Positions 9,090 through 17,815 of a stretch of DNA of 64,000 nt are shown here, piece after piece; position 1 is the stretch's first letter; each line of letters begins with the position of its first letter. The stretch comes from Mesorhizobium_B sp035998495. Its GTDB lineage: Bacteria > Pseudomonadota > Alphaproteobacteria > Rhizobiales > Rhizobiaceae. The DNA is taken from NCBI GenBank assembly GCA_035998495.1, contig DASYHP010000083.1, positions 68,674 through 132,673 of the forward strand. The letters run 5' to 3'. A program made the translations under genes and the position numbers. The notes under the pieces are model-generated. The model was not told where the DNA came from, did not search any database, and saw nothing but the letters and a program-made list of their open reading frames with translations.

Positions 9090-10126
9090 GCCGGATCGGC
9101 CGACACCTTGAGCACGATCTTGCCGAACACGTCCCGGCCTTCCATGCGCTTCAGCGCGGCGTCGATGCCGTCGAATTCCACTTCCGTGTCGATCACCGGC
9201 GCCACCAGCCCTCGCGCCATCTTCTCCATGGCGTCGGCCATGTTGCGCATGCGGCAGCCGAAGGAGCCGATGATGCGGAGCTGTTGCTGGAAGAGCTGCA
9301 TCAGGTTGGTCTGCGCGGACACGCCTGAGGTCGAGCCGCAGGTGACGAGCCGGCCGCCGCGCTTGAGCGAAAGCATGGAGCCCGCCCAGGTGTCCGCGCC
9401 CACATGCTCGAACACCACGTCCACGCCCTTCTTTTTTGTGATCTTCCGGACCGCGCCCTCGAACCGATCCTCGCGGTAGTTGATGACGTGGTCCGCCCCG
9501 AGCGCCCTGGCCTTCTCCATCTTGTCGGAGGAGCCCACGGTCGTGATGACCGTGCAGCCCAGGCGCTTGGCGAGCTGGATGGCGGCCGTGCCGATGCCCG
9601 ACCCGCCAGCCTGGATCAGGATGGTCTCGCCGGGCTCGAGCCCGGCGTTGTCGAACAGCATGTGCTCGACCGTGCCGAAGGTCACGGGCGCGACCGCCGC
9701 CGCGACCGGGGAGACGCCCGGCGGCGCGGGCACCAGCAGCCGCGCCGGCAGGTTGATGCGCTCCTGCGCGAAGCCGTCCAGATGGAAGCCATGCACCCCG
9801 CTGACGTTCTCGCAGAGATTGTCGCGCTCGGCCCGGCAGGCGCGGCAGAGCCCGCAGGTCCGCGCGCCGTAGATCGACACGAGCTGGCCGGGCAGCACGC
9901 CTGACGCGCCCGGCCCGATCGCCTCCACCACGCCCGACGCCTCCGCGCCGATGGTCAAGGGCAGGCTGCGCTTGGCGAAAGCCATGCCGCGCCAGCCCCA
10001 CACGTCGATATGATTGAGCGCCACGGCCCGGATCGCGACGGTCGCCTCGCCGGGACCGGGCGGCGGCGGGGGAGGAACATCGCGCAATTCGATGCGGCGG
10101 TCCTCAATGAGCTGGAGAGCGCGCAA
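9086..10126 (-). CDS. adh2XL: Zinc-type alcohol dehydrogenase of the AcpXL cluster (Adh2XL)
   Basis: A 346-residue medium-chain dehydrogenase/reductase. The Rossmann motif ILIQAGGSGIGTAAIQLAK is present. A structural-zinc Cys cluster is seen at C91, C94, C97 and C105. The first catalytic-zinc Cys of classic alcohol dehydrogenases is not evident: the site reads ALNHIDVWGWRG, as in quinone reductases. In rhizobia the gene adh2XL occupies this slot and may reduce an enoyl or keto intermediate during C28 acyl synthesis. That role is inferred from position. It is followed with overlap by lpxXL and lies 36 bases after fabF1XL. Confidence 0.82.
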   Translation of the reverse strand: MRALQLIEDRRIELRDVPPPPPPGPGEATVAIRAVALNHIDVWGWRGMAFAKRSLPLTIGAEASGVVEAIGPGASGVLPGQLVSIYGARTCGLCRACRAERDNLCENVSGVHGFHLDGFAQERINLPARLLVPAPPGVSPVAAAVAPVTFGTVEHMLFDNAGLEPGETILIQAGGSGIGTAAIQLAKRLGCTVITTVGSSDKMEKARALGADHVINYREDRFEGAVRKITKKKGVDVVFEHVGADTWAGSMLSLKRGGRLVTCGSTSGVSAQTNLMQLFQQQLRIIGSFGCRMRNMADAMEKMARGLVAPVIDTEVEFDGIDAALKRMEGRDVFGKIVLKVSADPA

Positions 10127-10162
10127 GCCTATGCCTTGGTGCTGGTGAACGAAGCGTGCCGC

Positions 10163-11434
10163 CTAGACCGGCTCGCGCGCCATGACAAGGCAGGTGTTCT
10201 GGCCCCCGAAGCCGAAGGAGTTGGACAAGACCGTCGCCACGTCGGCCGGGCGCGCCCGGTTCGGCACGACGTCGAGCTCGATGCTCGGGTCGGGCTGGTC
10301 GTAGTTGATGGTGGGCGGCAGCACGCCTTCGCGCATGGTCAGGAGCGAGAATGCCGCCTCGATAGCGCCGGCCGCCGACAATGTGTGGCCGATCATCGAC
10401 TTGTTGGACGAGACGGGGATCGCGCGCAAGCCTTCGCCGAACACGGTGGAGAGCGACAGATGCTCCATCTTGTCGTTCTCGGGCGTCGAGGTGCCGTGCG
10501 CGTTCACGTAAGCCACGCCGTCCGGCTCCAGGCCGGCATCGGCCAGCGCCGCGCGCACCGCCCCGATGGCCGGCGAGCCGTCGGGCTTCGAGCGCGTGCG
10601 GTGGAAGTCGTCGGCCTTTTCGCCGCAGCCGCGCAGGATCCCAAGCACGGTCGCGCCGCGCGCCAGCGCGCTTTCCAACGATTCGAGAACCAGCGCCGCC
10701 GAACCCTCGGCCAGCACGAAGCCGTCACGGTCCCTAGAGAATGGCTTCGAGGCCTTCTCCGGCGCGTCGTTCTGGGTCGAAAGCGCCGAGAGCAGCGAGA
10801 ATCGGATCAAGGCTTCCGCCGTGGCCGAGCCGTCCGCGCCGATCGCCAGGGCACGGTCGGCCTCGCCGCGACGGATCGCCTCGACGCCGAGCTGGATGGA
10901 GGTGGCCCCCGAGGCGCAGGCGGTGGACAGCGTGATGGGGAGCCCGCGGGTGCCAAAACGGTCGGCCAGGCGGTCGGCGATGGTGCCGAACTGGGCGGAG
11001 GCGAAGATGTCGGTCGAGTTGGCCGCCCGCGCGCCATCGAGCAGGCGCTTGGCGCCGGTGCCGCCCTTTCCCTGCTCGTTGAGCCGGAAGCGGCTGTCCC
11101 AGTCGATCTCGACGGGGGGCGCGGCCAGGAAGAGCGGGCCACCGAAATCGGTGGCCGAAAGTCCGGATTGCGCGATCGCTTCCCCGGCCGCGCGCTCGGC
11201 CAAGTCCAGCGTCAGCGCGCAAGGCCCCTTGCCGCTGGAGGGCAGGAAGTCCACCGTGCCCGCGATGCGCGTGTTCAGGTGATCGGTCGGGAAGCGCGTG
11301 ATCGGATGGATGCCCGAGCGGCCGCCCGTCAGCGCCGCCCAGTTCTCGTCGCGGCCCTCGCCCAGCGAGGTGACGATGCCAATGCCAGTCACGGCGACAA
11401 GGTGGCGTCCGAGATGATCCCTGGTCTTCGGCAT
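10163..11434 (-). CDS. fabF1XL: Beta-ketoacyl-ACP synthase, catalytic member of the AcpXL pair (FabF1XL)
   Basis: A 423-residue FabF-type condensing enzyme with a complete Cys-His-His triad: C173 in LSTACASGATS, H313 in NAHGTSTPEN and H350 in SMIGHTLSAAGA. It should extend acyl chains on AcpXL towards C28. It sits 18 bases downstream of a second synthase gene that has lost the nucleophile, so the two probably work as a heterodimer in the manner of polyketide KS-alpha and chain-length-factor pairs. That pairing is inference from adjacency and residues. Confidence 0.87.
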   Translation of the reverse strand: MPKTRDHLGRHLVAVTGIGIVTSLGEGRDENWAALTGGRSGIHPITRFPTDHLNTRIAGTVDFLPSSGKGPCALTLDLAERAAGEAIAQSGLSATDFGGPLFLAAPPVEIDWDSRFRLNEQGKGGTGAKRLLDGARAANSTDIFASAQFGTIADRLADRFGTRGLPITLSTACASGATSIQLGVEAIRRGEADRALAIGADGSATAEALIRFSLLSALSTQNDAPEKASKPFSRDRDGFVLAEGSAALVLESLESALARGATVLGILRGCGEKADDFHRTRSKPDGSPAIGAVRAALADAGLEPDGVAYVNAHGTSTPENDKMEHLSLSTVFGEGLRAIPVSSNKSMIGHTLSAAGAIEAAFSLLTMREGVLPPTINYDQPDPSIELDVVPNRARPADVATVLSNSFGFGGQNTCLVMAREPV

Positions 11435-11452
11435 GAGCGTGCCCTCGCTCTC

Positions 11453-12643
11453 TCAGTCGGCCGGCGCGACCAGCGCCATGCCCTCGAAACGGTTGAAGCC
11501 CACGCACACCGCGAGCGCCGCGGTGGGCTTGCCATCGAACTCGGCTTCGGCTTGGCGGTCGAGGGGCGTCGTCGCTTCCCCTTTCGACATGGCGAGCGCC
11601 GCAATCGCCACGGCGAACGGGAACTGCGCTTCCTTGAGATGCCCCGTGGCGCTCGTCACGCTGCGAACCGCCGCGCCCGGCAGGCCATCGAGGAACGCCT
11701 TTTCGGCCTGCGTGGCCTCATGGGCGCCCGAGGCCGCGGAGAACACCAGAAACTCACGCTCGGGCGGCGCGACGCGCACAGCCATGTCCGTCAGCGCGGC
11801 CGGCAATTCGCCCCTGTCCCGCCGGGCCCGACTAGAAGCGACAGGCCCCAGTTCGGCATAGGCCGCGCGGCCGCGGGCGTCCGCATGTTCGCGCGACTCC
11901 AGCACGAGGAACGCCGCGCCCGAGCCCGTCACCACGCCGCCGCCCGCGCCGCCATGCCGCTGCCAGACCGGCTTCCACGGCCCGCGATGGAGCCAGCCGC
12001 CGGTCTCGTAGCTGAGCAGCATGTCGGGATGCTCGGCATTGTAAGCCGCGCCCACCAGCACATGGCTGGATTGGCCCGAGCGGATGCGCGCCGCCGCCGT
12101 TTCGATGGCCGAAACGCCCGCGCCTTCCTCGCCCATGAAGGTGCGCGAGGAACCCGTGACCTTGTGGACGATGGAGATGTTGCCGGCGAGCAGATTGGAG
12201 AGCTGGGCGAGGAAAAGCGTCGGCCGCAGATCGACCGTCAGCTTCTCGTTGAGCAGCACATCGCGGTCGGAGCGCTCGCGCGAGGCGTCGAGGATGGCGT
12301 TGTCCACGGCCTCGTCGCGCTCGCCGCCGCCCGCCGCCACGATCATGTCCATCGCGCCGCACAGATCCTCGCGCTCCTTGAGCCCGGAGTCCTCCAGCGC
12401 GAGCCCCGCGCCATAGGTGCCGAGGCGCTGCCACGTCTCCATCTGGCGCTGGTCGCCGCGCTTGGGGATCTGCAGGGACCAGTCGATCGGGGGCAGGGGA
12501 TGGACGGTGAAGGGCGCGAAGCGCGCGGAATCGATGACGGGCTCGAACGGCGTGACGGAAAGCGCCCGCCAATGCGCATCGTTGCCCTCGCCGAGCGAGG
12601 ACACAAGCCCGATCCCGGTGATGAGGACGTCGCGCGGGCTCAT
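11453..12643 (-). CDS. fabF2XL: Beta-ketoacyl-ACP synthase homologue without nucleophile (FabF2XL)
   Basis: A 396-residue thiolase-fold protein. The segment that should carry the active-site Cys reads KVTGSSRTFMGEEGAG (about residues 161-176), so the nucleophile is absent, probably replaced by Ser. The first catalytic His motif is also altered (SAASGAHEATQ), while the second is kept (SATGHLKEAQFP). Such partners act as chain-length factors in related systems. In rhizobia fabF2XL precedes fabF1XL and follows fabZXL. Here it directly follows acpXL with 34 bases between, with no dehydratase gene. Confidence 0.85.
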   Translation of the reverse strand: MSPRDVLITGIGLVSSLGEGNDAHWRALSVTPFEPVIDSARFAPFTVHPLPPIDWSLQIPKRGDQRQMETWQRLGTYGAGLALEDSGLKEREDLCGAMDMIVAAGGGERDEAVDNAILDASRERSDRDVLLNEKLTVDLRPTLFLAQLSNLLAGNISIVHKVTGSSRTFMGEEGAGVSAIETAAARIRSGQSSHVLVGAAYNAEHPDMLLSYETGGWLHRGPWKPVWQRHGGAGGGVVTGSGAAFLVLESREHADARGRAAYAELGPVASSRARRDRGELPAALTDMAVRVAPPEREFLVFSAASGAHEATQAEKAFLDGLPGAAVRSVTSATGHLKEAQFPFAVAIAALAMSKGEATTPLDRQAEAEFDGKPTAALAVCVGFNRFEGMALVAPAD

Positions 12644-12677
12644 GGCAGGGTCAAGGGAGAGGGCAACGCCTGGCCGG

Positions 12678-12962
12678 TTACGCGGCGGCCTTGGCGGCCA
12701 CCAACTGGTCGATCTTGGCGCAGAGGTTCTTCATGACGAAGTAGTCGTCGGTGGACGCCTTGCCGTCGTTCACCTCCTGCGTCCACTTCTCCAACGGCAC
12801 CTTGATGCCGAACTCCTTGTCGATCGCGAACACGATGTCGAGGAAATCGAGGCTGTCGATGCCGAGATCGTCGATGGTGTGGCTTTCCGGCGTGATCTTC
12901 TCGCGCGGGATTTCGCTGGTGTCGGCGATGATCTGTGCAACCTTATCGAATGTGCTCGACAC
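12678..12962 (-). CDS. acpXL: AcpXL, specialised acyl carrier protein for very-long-chain lipid A acyl groups
   Basis: A 94-residue acidic carrier protein with the phosphopantetheine attachment Ser at position 37 in DDLGIDSLDFLD. The C-terminal half (KEFGIKVPLEKWTQEVNDG, then DDYFVMKNL) matches AcpXL rather than the shorter housekeeping AcpP. It carries the growing 27-hydroxyoctacosanoyl-type chain. The start is GTG at 12962; the frame stays open far upstream, but that extension has no domain. It is the first gene of the cluster of five on the minus strand. Confidence 0.9.
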   Translation of the reverse strand: MSSTFDKVAQIIADTSEIPREKITPESHTIDDLGIDSLDFLDIVFAIDKEFGIKVPLEKWTQEVNDGKASTDDYFVMKNLCAKIDQLVAAKAAA

Positions 12963-13063
12963 GTCTGGACCTCGGCATTGTCGGGGTAGCTTGCGCGGCT
13001 GTCTAATGCGTTTCGCCGGGCGAGAAAAGAGTGCAGTTCGTCCTGCCCGTGGGCCGCGCCCGC

Positions 13064-13618
13064 TCAGTTGAAGACGACGCGGCCGATCACGCGCAGGCCT
13101 TCGCCTTCCGCGCGCACGATGACCGCTTCGCCTTCGCGAGCGCTTTGGCCCGTCAGCGCGGAAATGTTCTCTGCATGGGTGACCATCACGAAATTGCCCG
13201 AGCCGGTGAACGAGCTCGCGAGGCCGAGCACTTCGGCCAGGGTCTTTTCCCCCAATTCGTTGCGCGAGAACCGGTCCAGGGGCGCGAATGGCTCCACGAG
13301 TTCCTCGCCGAACGCGATCCGGGCGGTGTCCAGCGCACGGCAGTAGCGGCTGGACAGAACGCGTTCGGTCGGAGCCGCGCGGGCCGCGAACAATGCCCCG
13401 ATGCGTCGCGCCTGGCTTTCGCCGGCATCCGAAAGGTTCCGCTGGGTGGCGCAGTTCTCCACATCGAAGTTCGCGGGATCGGACACGCCGGGCGCCCGGG
13501 CATGGCGGAGCAGAACCACCTGGCCGCCCTCGCGCAACAGGGCCCAGCCGGCTTCGGTCGCTTGCGCCGGCAGGGCCAGCAGCAGCGAAAGAAGGGCGAG
13601 CAAGGACATGCGGACCAT
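13064..13618 (-). CDS. Secreted histidine phosphatase (phosphoglycerate mutase superfamily)
   Basis: A 184-residue protein with a signal peptide (MVRMSLLALLSLLLALPAQA) and a histidine-phosphatase core. The catalytic RH motif is R38-H39 in VVLLRHARAPG, and the second His is H148 in VMVTHAENISALTG. It should be periplasmic. The substrate is unknown. It lies on the same strand 101 bases upstream of acpXL but has no clear link to it. Confidence 0.8.
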   Translation of the reverse strand: MVRMSLLALLSLLLALPAQATEAGWALLREGGQVVLLRHARAPGVSDPANFDVENCATQRNLSDAGESQARRIGALFAARAAPTERVLSSRYCRALDTARIAFGEELVEPFAPLDRFSRNELGEKTLAEVLGLASSFTGSGNFVMVTHAENISALTGQSAREGEAVIVRAEGEGLRVIGRVVFN

Positions 13619-13715
13619 AAGGTTCTCCCGCCTCCGATATAGGCGGCCGAAGCGCCGATGAAAACCGGAGGGCTTTTGCCGTGCGGTGACGCGGCCGAAT
13701 TGCTAGAGCGCCCCC

Positions 13716-14666
13716 ATGCTCCCCCTGTTCGACACCGTCGCCTTCGTGTTCGCGCTCATCGCCCTGGGCTGGGCGACGGGCGCGACCCGCTACCTGCCCG
13801 AGGCGACCGGCGAGGGGCTCGCCGGATTCGCGGTCGGCGTGGCGCTGCCGCTGCTCCTGTTCCGCACCATGGCGCAGGCGGATTTTTCGGGCGCCGCGCC
13901 CTGGGCGCTGTGGGCCGCCTATTTCTCGGCTGTCGCGGCCGCCTGGACCATGGGCCATCTCCTGACCACGCGGCTGTTTGGCGGGGCAAGCCAGATGGGC
14001 GTGGTGGGCGGCGTGTCGAGCGCGTTCTCCAACCTGCTTTTGATCGGCATCCCGCTGGTGCAGGGCGTGTTCGGTCAGGCGGGCTTCGAGGCGCTTTCGC
14101 TGATCCTCGCCGTCCATCTGCCGGTGATGCTGCTGGCCTCGGTGCTCCTGTTCCAGCTTTTCGGACCGCGCGGCGACGGCTCGATCCGGCTCGGGGCGGC
14201 GGTCCGGCAGTTCCTGAGCAAGGTGTTCGCCAATCCGCTCATCATCGGCATCCTTCTGGGCCTGCTCTGGCGCGCGGGCGGCCTGGACATGCCGGGGCTC
14301 ATGCGCCGGCTCGTGGAAGCGCTGTCGGGCGTGGCGAGCCCGCTGGCGCTGTTCGCGGTGGGGCTCAACCTGAGCCGGTTCGGCCTGAGCGGCCAGTTGG
14401 GTCCGGCCGTGGCTCTCTCCGCCCTCAAGCTGTTCGTCATGCCGGCGGCGGCGCTGCTCGCGGCGTGGGCGCTGGGCCTGCCGCCCCTGGCCGCCAAGGT
14501 CGCCGTGCTGGCGGCCGCGCTCCCCGCGGGCGTCAACACCTATCTTATCGCCACGCAGTTCGGCACGGGGCAGGGCATCGCCTCGAACGTGATGACGGTC
14601 GCCACGGCGTCCGCGATCCTGACGATCTCGCTCTGGCTCTGGGTTCTTCAGGGGCTTTACGGCTGA
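13716..14666 (+). CDS. AEC family transporter (auxin efflux carrier/malonate transporter type)
   Basis: A 316-residue membrane protein with about ten hydrophobic segments arranged as two inverted halves, as in the AEC family. The loop PLLLFRTMAQADFSG after helix 2 and the N-containing helix ALFAVGLNLSRFG in the second half are typical. It is divergent from the histidine phosphatase and has gabD 86 bases downstream on the same strand, so it may export or import an organic acid. Substrate not determinable. Confidence 0.85.
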   Translation: MLPLFDTVAFVFALIALGWATGATRYLPEATGEGLAGFAVGVALPLLLFRTMAQADFSGAAPWALWAAYFSAVAAAWTMGHLLTTRLFGGASQMGVVGGVSSAFSNLLLIGIPLVQGVFGQAGFEALSLILAVHLPVMLLASVLLFQLFGPRGDGSIRLGAAVRQFLSKVFANPLIIGILLGLLWRAGGLDMPGLMRRLVEALSGVASPLALFAVGLNLSRFGLSGQLGPAVALSALKLFVMPAAALLAAWALGLPPLAAKVAVLAAALPAGVNTYLIATQFGTGQGIASNVMTVATASAILTISLWLWVLQGLYG

Positions 14667-14752
14667 GCGGCCACACCGCGGAGCGAGGTTGATCCGTTTC
14701 CGACCCCGGATTACTTAAGGCGCGCCGTTGGGCGCGAGGCGAGGAGACTTCC

Positions 14753-16210
14753 ATGCTGCAGAAAATGAGCGCGTTCCTCCGCGAGGCCAACCTGATCGAC
14801 GGCCAATGGGTCGGTGCGGACAGCGGCGAAACGGTCCCGGTCAACAATCCGGCAACCGGAGCCGTCATCGGCACCGTGCCGAAATCCGGCGCAGCCGAGA
14901 CAAGGCGCGCCATCGAAGCGGCCGAACGCGCGTTCCAGTCCTGGAGGAAGACGTCCGTGCTGGAGCGGCACAAGCTGTTGCGCAAGCTGCATGACGCGAT
15001 CCTCGATAATCAGGATGCGCTCGCCGAACTCCTGACGACCGAACAGGGCAAGTCTCTCACCGAGGCCAAGGGCGAGGTCGGCATGTCGGCGGCCTATGTG
15101 CTCTGGTTCGCCGAAGAAGCCCGCCGCGCGGGCGGCGAGGTGATCCCGAGCCCCTGGGCCGACAGGCGCATCCTCGTGACCAAGGAGCCCACGGGCGTGG
15201 TGGCGGCCATCACGCCCTGGAATTTCCCGTCCTCCATGCTGGCGCGCAAGATCGCGCCCGCGCTCGCCGCCGGCTGCACGGTGGTCGTGAAGCCCGCCTC
15301 GCAGACGCCCTATTCCGGCCTCGCCTGGGGCGCGCTCTGCGAGGAGGCCGGTTTTCCCAAGGGCGTGGTCAACATCCTGACGGGCTCGGCCGGGCCGATC
15401 GGCGACGAGCTCTGCTCGAATCCGCTCGTCAAGAAGATCACCTTCACCGGCTCGACCGAGGTGGGAAAGATCCTGATGGCCAAGGCGGCGGGCACCGTGA
15501 AGAAGGTGTCGATGGAGTTGGGCGGCAATGCGCCCTTCATCGTCTTCGATGACGCAGACGTCGACCGCGCCGTGGAAGGCGCGATGGTCGCCAAATACCG
15601 CAATTCCGGCCAGACCTGCGTCTGCACCAACCGCTTCTTCGCGCAAAGCCGCATCTACGATGCCTTCGTCGAGAAGCTGGTCGCCGCGAGCGCGAAGCTC
15701 AAGGTCGGCCCCGGCCTTGAAACCGGCGTGACCCAAGGCCCGCTGATCGACGAGAAGGCGGTCGAGAAGGTGGAGGAGTTGATCGCCGACGCCAGCGCGA
15801 AGGGCGGGCGGATCGCCGGTGGGGGCAAGCGCCACACGCTGGGCGGTTCCTTCTTCGAGCCCACTGTGATCGCCGACGCCGGGCCGCATATGCGGCTCAT
15901 GCATGAGGAGATCTTCGGTCCCGTCGCGCCGGTGTTCCGCTTCGCCGACGAGGCCGAAGCAGTGCGGCTCGCCAACGAAACCGAATACGGGCTCGCCTGC
16001 TATTTCTACACTTCCGATCTCGGCCGCGCCTTCCGCGTGATGGAGGGGCTGAAATACGGCATGGTGGGCGTGAATGAGGGCCTCATCACCACGGTGGAGG
16101 CGCCGTTCGGCGGCGTGAAGGAGTCCGGCATCGGCCGCGAAGGCGGCCGCCAGGGCATCGAGGACTATCTCGACACCAAATATGTCTGCCTGGGCGGGCT
16201 CGGGCTTTGA
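14753..16210 (+). CDS. gabD: NAD(P)-dependent succinate-semialdehyde dehydrogenase
   Basis: A 485-residue aldehyde dehydrogenase that oxidises succinate semialdehyde to succinate in GABA breakdown. Key residues are N157 in TPWNFPSSM, K180 in VVKPASQTP, E255 in SMELGGNAP and the nucleophile C289 in NSGQTCVCTNRF. The double Cys (C289, C291) is the redox-switch pattern typical of GabD. The C-terminal block PFGGVKESGIGREGG is intact. No gabT is nearby. The stop at 16208-16210 lies 20 bases before the aldose epimerase start. Confidence 0.9.
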   Translation: MLQKMSAFLREANLIDGQWVGADSGETVPVNNPATGAVIGTVPKSGAAETRRAIEAAERAFQSWRKTSVLERHKLLRKLHDAILDNQDALAELLTTEQGKSLTEAKGEVGMSAAYVLWFAEEARRAGGEVIPSPWADRRILVTKEPTGVVAAITPWNFPSSMLARKIAPALAAGCTVVVKPASQTPYSGLAWGALCEEAGFPKGVVNILTGSAGPIGDELCSNPLVKKITFTGSTEVGKILMAKAAGTVKKVSMELGGNAPFIVFDDADVDRAVEGAMVAKYRNSGQTCVCTNRFFAQSRIYDAFVEKLVAASAKLKVGPGLETGVTQGPLIDEKAVEKVEELIADASAKGGRIAGGGKRHTLGGSFFEPTVIADAGPHMRLMHEEIFGPVAPVFRFADEAEAVRLANETEYGLACYFYTSDLGRAFRVMEGLKYGMVGVNEGLITTVEAPFGGVKESGIGREGGRQGIEDYLDTKYVCLGGLGL

Positions 16211-16230
16211 GCCGCCGGCCGGGGCCATCG

Positions 16231-17223
16231 ATGAATTCTGACTCTGAGCAGGACGAAATCCGCCGCGTGACGCTCAAGGGCGGCGGACTCACGGCCATCG
16301 TGCTGTCGGCCGGCGCGGCGATCCAGGACCTGCGCCTGGACGGCCACGCGCCGCCGCTGGTGCTCGGCTTCGCCGACCCGGAGAGCTACCGCGAGAACCG
16401 GCCCTATTTCGGCGCGGTCGCCGGCCGCTACGCCAACCGCATCCGTGACGGTCGTTTTTCGATTGATGGCGAGACCTTCCAAGGCCCGACGAACTTCATG
16501 GGCAAGCACAGCCTGCATGGCGGCGCCAACGGGCTCGCCAAGCGCAACTGGCGGATCGCCGAGGAAGGTCCTGACTTTCTGACGCTTTCGCTCAACAACC
16601 CCGATGGCGCTGAGGGCTTCCCCGGCACCCTCAGCGTTCGCTGCACCTACCGGCTCCAGGCTCCCGGCACGCTTTCTGTGGAATTCGAGGCGACGACGGA
16701 CCGGCCCACGCTCTGCAACCTCGCCCAGCATTCATACTTCAATCTGGAGGATGGCGGCGCGGACGACATCCTCGGCCACCGACTCACGATCGCCGCCGGG
16801 GCCTACACTCCGGTGGATGGCGAGCTCATCCCCACTGGCGTCGTGCAGCCGGTCGAGAACACCGAATTCGATTTCCGCGCGCCGAAAGTAATCGGCGGCA
16901 TGCATGGCGGCGAATTCGACCACAATTTCTGCTTGGCCTCCTCGCGGCGGGCGCTGAGCTTCGCGGCAAGGCTGGAAGCGCCGCGCTCCGGCTTCTCCCT
17001 GGAACTCTGGACCACGGAACCCGGCGTGCAGTTCTATTCCGGCGGCCATCTGCCCGTTCCGGGCGAGGGGCTCGAAGGCCGTTCTTACGCCAAGCATGCC
17101 GGCCTCTGCCTGGAGCCGCAGGTCTGGCCCGATTCGCCCAACCGGCCCTATTTCCCGCAAGCGATCCTGCGGCCCGGCGAGACGTATCGCCAACTCACCG
17201 AGTTTCGCTTCGCCCGAAGCTGA
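16231..17223 (+). CDS. galM: Aldose 1-epimerase (GalM-type)
   Basis: A 330-residue galactose-mutarotase-like protein. The catalytic pair is H96 in GKHSLHGGANG and the His of AQHSYFNLEDGG, with the general base Glu in GLCLEPQVWPDSPN near the C-terminus. It interconverts alpha and beta anomers of aldoses in the cytoplasm. The chosen start is ATG at 16231. A TTG at 16207 overlapping the gabD stop would add eight residues and cannot be excluded. The two genes appear to be co-transcribed although their functions are unrelated. Confidence 0.85.
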   Translation: MNSDSEQDEIRRVTLKGGGLTAIVLSAGAAIQDLRLDGHAPPLVLGFADPESYRENRPYFGAVAGRYANRIRDGRFSIDGETFQGPTNFMGKHSLHGGANGLAKRNWRIAEEGPDFLTLSLNNPDGAEGFPGTLSVRCTYRLQAPGTLSVEFEATTDRPTLCNLAQHSYFNLEDGGADDILGHRLTIAAGAYTPVDGELIPTGVVQPVENTEFDFRAPKVIGGMHGGEFDHNFCLASSRRALSFAARLEAPRSGFSLELWTTEPGVQFYSGGHLPVPGEGLEGRSYAKHAGLCLEPQVWPDSPNRPYFPQAILRPGETYRQLTEFRFARS

Positions 17224-17229
17224 CCCCAC

Positions 17230-17607
17230 TCACTCCTTCACCGTCTCCATGGCGACGAAGGTGGAGGTCTGCGCCACATGGGGCAAAGCGGAAATCTTCT
17301 CGCCCAGTACTCTCCGGTAGCTCGCGATGTCGCGCGCCCGCACCTTCAAGAGATAGTCGAAGCCCGCCGCCATCATATGGCATTGCTCGATCTCCGGCAC
17401 GTCGCGCACCGCCTTGTTGAAGGCGTCGAGGGCGGCGAGCCGCGTGTCGGAAAGCTTCACCTGCACGAAGGCGAGATGCGCCTCGCCCATGCGTTCGCGG
17501 TCCACGACCGCCGCATAGCCGCGGATGAAGCCGGCTTCTTCCAGCCGTCGTACGCGCGCCTGCACGGGTGTCTTGGACAACCCCACCCTTTCCGCAAGCG
17601 CGGCCAT
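17230..17607 (-). pseudogene. putR: Lrp/AsnC family proline regulator PutR, N-terminus interrupted
   Basis: The first internal ATG (17607) gives 125 residues covering most of the helix-turn-helix (MAALAERVGLSKTPVQARVR) and the RAM effector domain. The reading frame continues upstream with family-typical sequence (NLDQLDRIDRNIVAALSRDG) to a TGA at 17698-17700, with tandem ATG codons at 17710-17715 just before it in the same frame. No ATG, GTG or TTG exists between that TGA and 17607. Either a nonsense mutation has hit codon 6, a CTG start is used, or a short protein is made. PutR normally activates the divergent putA in response to proline. The regulatory role is inferred from position and family. 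Confidence 0.7.
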
Positions 17608-17815
17608 GGAAAGCCGCCCGTCGCGACTCAGCGCGGCGACGATGTTGCGGTCGATGCGGTCCAGTTGGTCCAGGTTGCGCCCGATTTCAGCTCGAAGTCA
17701 CGATGAGCACATCATTCTACAGGCGAAACGGCCTGCCGGCGAGCGAAAATCGGACCGGCTTTGCTCCGGCGGAATGCTAGGTTTGTCGAGCCCTGATCCC
17801 CATCTCTGGCGCACC

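Noticed and set aside
10010..12736. Long plus-strand open frame across the fabF cluster
   Set aside because: It lies antisense to adh2XL, fabF1XL and fabF2XL, which have full catalytic motifs; its translation is Arg/Gly-rich without domains.
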